The position numbers and the translations under genes are program-made. Below, piece by piece: positions 63,821 through 64,000 of a stretch of DNA of 64,000 nt; the first letter of the stretch is position 1; each line of letters begins with the position of its first letter. This DNA comes from Leptotrichia sp. HSP-536 (GTDB taxonomy: Bacteria > Fusobacteriota > Fusobacteriia > Fusobacteriales > Leptotrichiaceae): the NCBI RefSeq assembly GCF_041199985.1, contig NZ_CP165647.1, positions 2,046,001-2,110,000 of the forward strand, in the 5' to 3' direction. The notes under the pieces are model-generated. The model was not told the origin of the DNA. It ran no database searches and worked only from the letters and a program-made list of their open reading frames with translations.

Positions 63821-64000
63821 TTATTTTTCAAAAAACTTATCAATTTCAATTAACTGCCTTAATTCTTCCAGTAATTTCCCTTCTTCTTCGGTACTCCCTC
63901 CATTCTCTGAAACTGTCCTAAGTTTCAGTTTTTCTCTTTCGGCAGCACCTAATGTCATTATACCCATTACATTTTTTCCATCAATAACTTCATTTTCCCC
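63821..64000 (-). CDS. ptsH: HPr-family phosphocarrier protein, C-terminal part (cut by window edge)
   Basis: The minus-strand frame entering at the window edge encodes 59 residues to a TAA at 63821-63823. It reads VIDGKNVMGIMTLGAAEREKLKLRT..., matching the second half of HPr (K-S-I-M-G-V-M-S-L-G-A-A). HPr passes phosphate from PEP and enzyme I to sugar-specific PTS enzymes. The phospho-histidine region lies outside the window. The position of the regulatory Ser46 appears to be Asn, and the tail is a little longer than usual. Family call is firm, function as true PTS HPr likely. Confidence 0.8.
   Translation of the reverse strand, partial: GENEVIDGKNVMGIMTLGAAEREKLKLRTVSENGGSTEEEGKLLEELRQLIEIDKFFEK

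Noticed and set aside
1..64000. CRISPR arrays, tRNA or rRNA genes
   Set aside because: No regularly spaced direct repeats, cloverleaf folds or rRNA signature sequences were recognised on either strand.

Overview
The window looks like a chromosomal segment from a Leptotrichia-type member of the Fusobacteriota. The DNA is very AT-rich. It carries two FadA-like small helical adhesins, a type V autotransporter ending in phenylalanine, an LpxL-like acyltransferase and RlpA (a diderm envelope), and an oxygen-sensitive class III ribonucleotide reductase (an anaerobe). The genus is an inference from gene content and base composition, not from a marker search.

Layout. 0-6.6 kb: trxB, a duplicated META-domain protein, a PhzF-like isomerase, an EamA permease, two FadA-like proteins and enolase. 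6.8-13.6 kb: small secreted proteins, two 5'-nucleotidase-family metallophosphoesterases flanking a MazG-like pyrophosphohydrolase, a tiny basic repeat protein and CutC. 13.6-28 kb: bifunctional Rel, an OatA-type O-acetyltransferase with a separate SGNH paralogue, nrdD/nrdG behind a promoter with two NrdR-like boxes, trkH/trkA, hemB with a divergent SirC-like gene, and a histidine phosphatase split by a -1 frameshift at an A8 run. 28-41 kb: an autotransporter, argS, a membrane coiled-coil protein with a polysaccharide deacetylase, rlpA, fabG-rnhA, dapH, a TPR protein and an LD-carboxypeptidase. 41-50.6 kb: an aromatic amino-acid block on the minus strand (aroF, tyrA, aroB, aroA, aroC) interleaved with a TPR protein, a GNAT acetyltransferase and a broken esterase. 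51-57 kb: an ISLre2-type insertion sequence with perfect ends and a frameshifted transposase, rpmE2, rlmB and a decayed subtilisin-type autotransporter. 57-64 kb: an LpxL-like acyltransferase, a class B acid phosphatase, ilvE, a seven-domain ribosomal protein S1, and the 3' end of an HPr gene cut by the window edge.

Themes. Much of the window serves the envelope: peptidoglycan O-acetylation, deacetylation, RlpA, LD-carboxypeptidase, lipid acylation, adhesins and autotransporters. A second theme is anaerobic growth and nucleotide handling. No tRNA, rRNA, CRISPR array or prophage was seen.

Most promising unexplained signals: (1) an A_AAA_AAA heptamer in the correct phase to rescue the histidine phosphatase by -1 frameshifting; (2) a block at 22.53-22.66 kb that can form two competing hairpins, lying between ends of a MITE-like repeat; (3) a structured, well-promoted RNA leader at 38.42-38.49 kb; (4) an NrdD that lacks its ATP-cone, behind NrdR-like boxes placed exactly on the promoter; (5) a tiny exported basic protein made of three KQIVYVRKEPS-type repeats; (6) two families of small inverted-repeat elements in the gaps.
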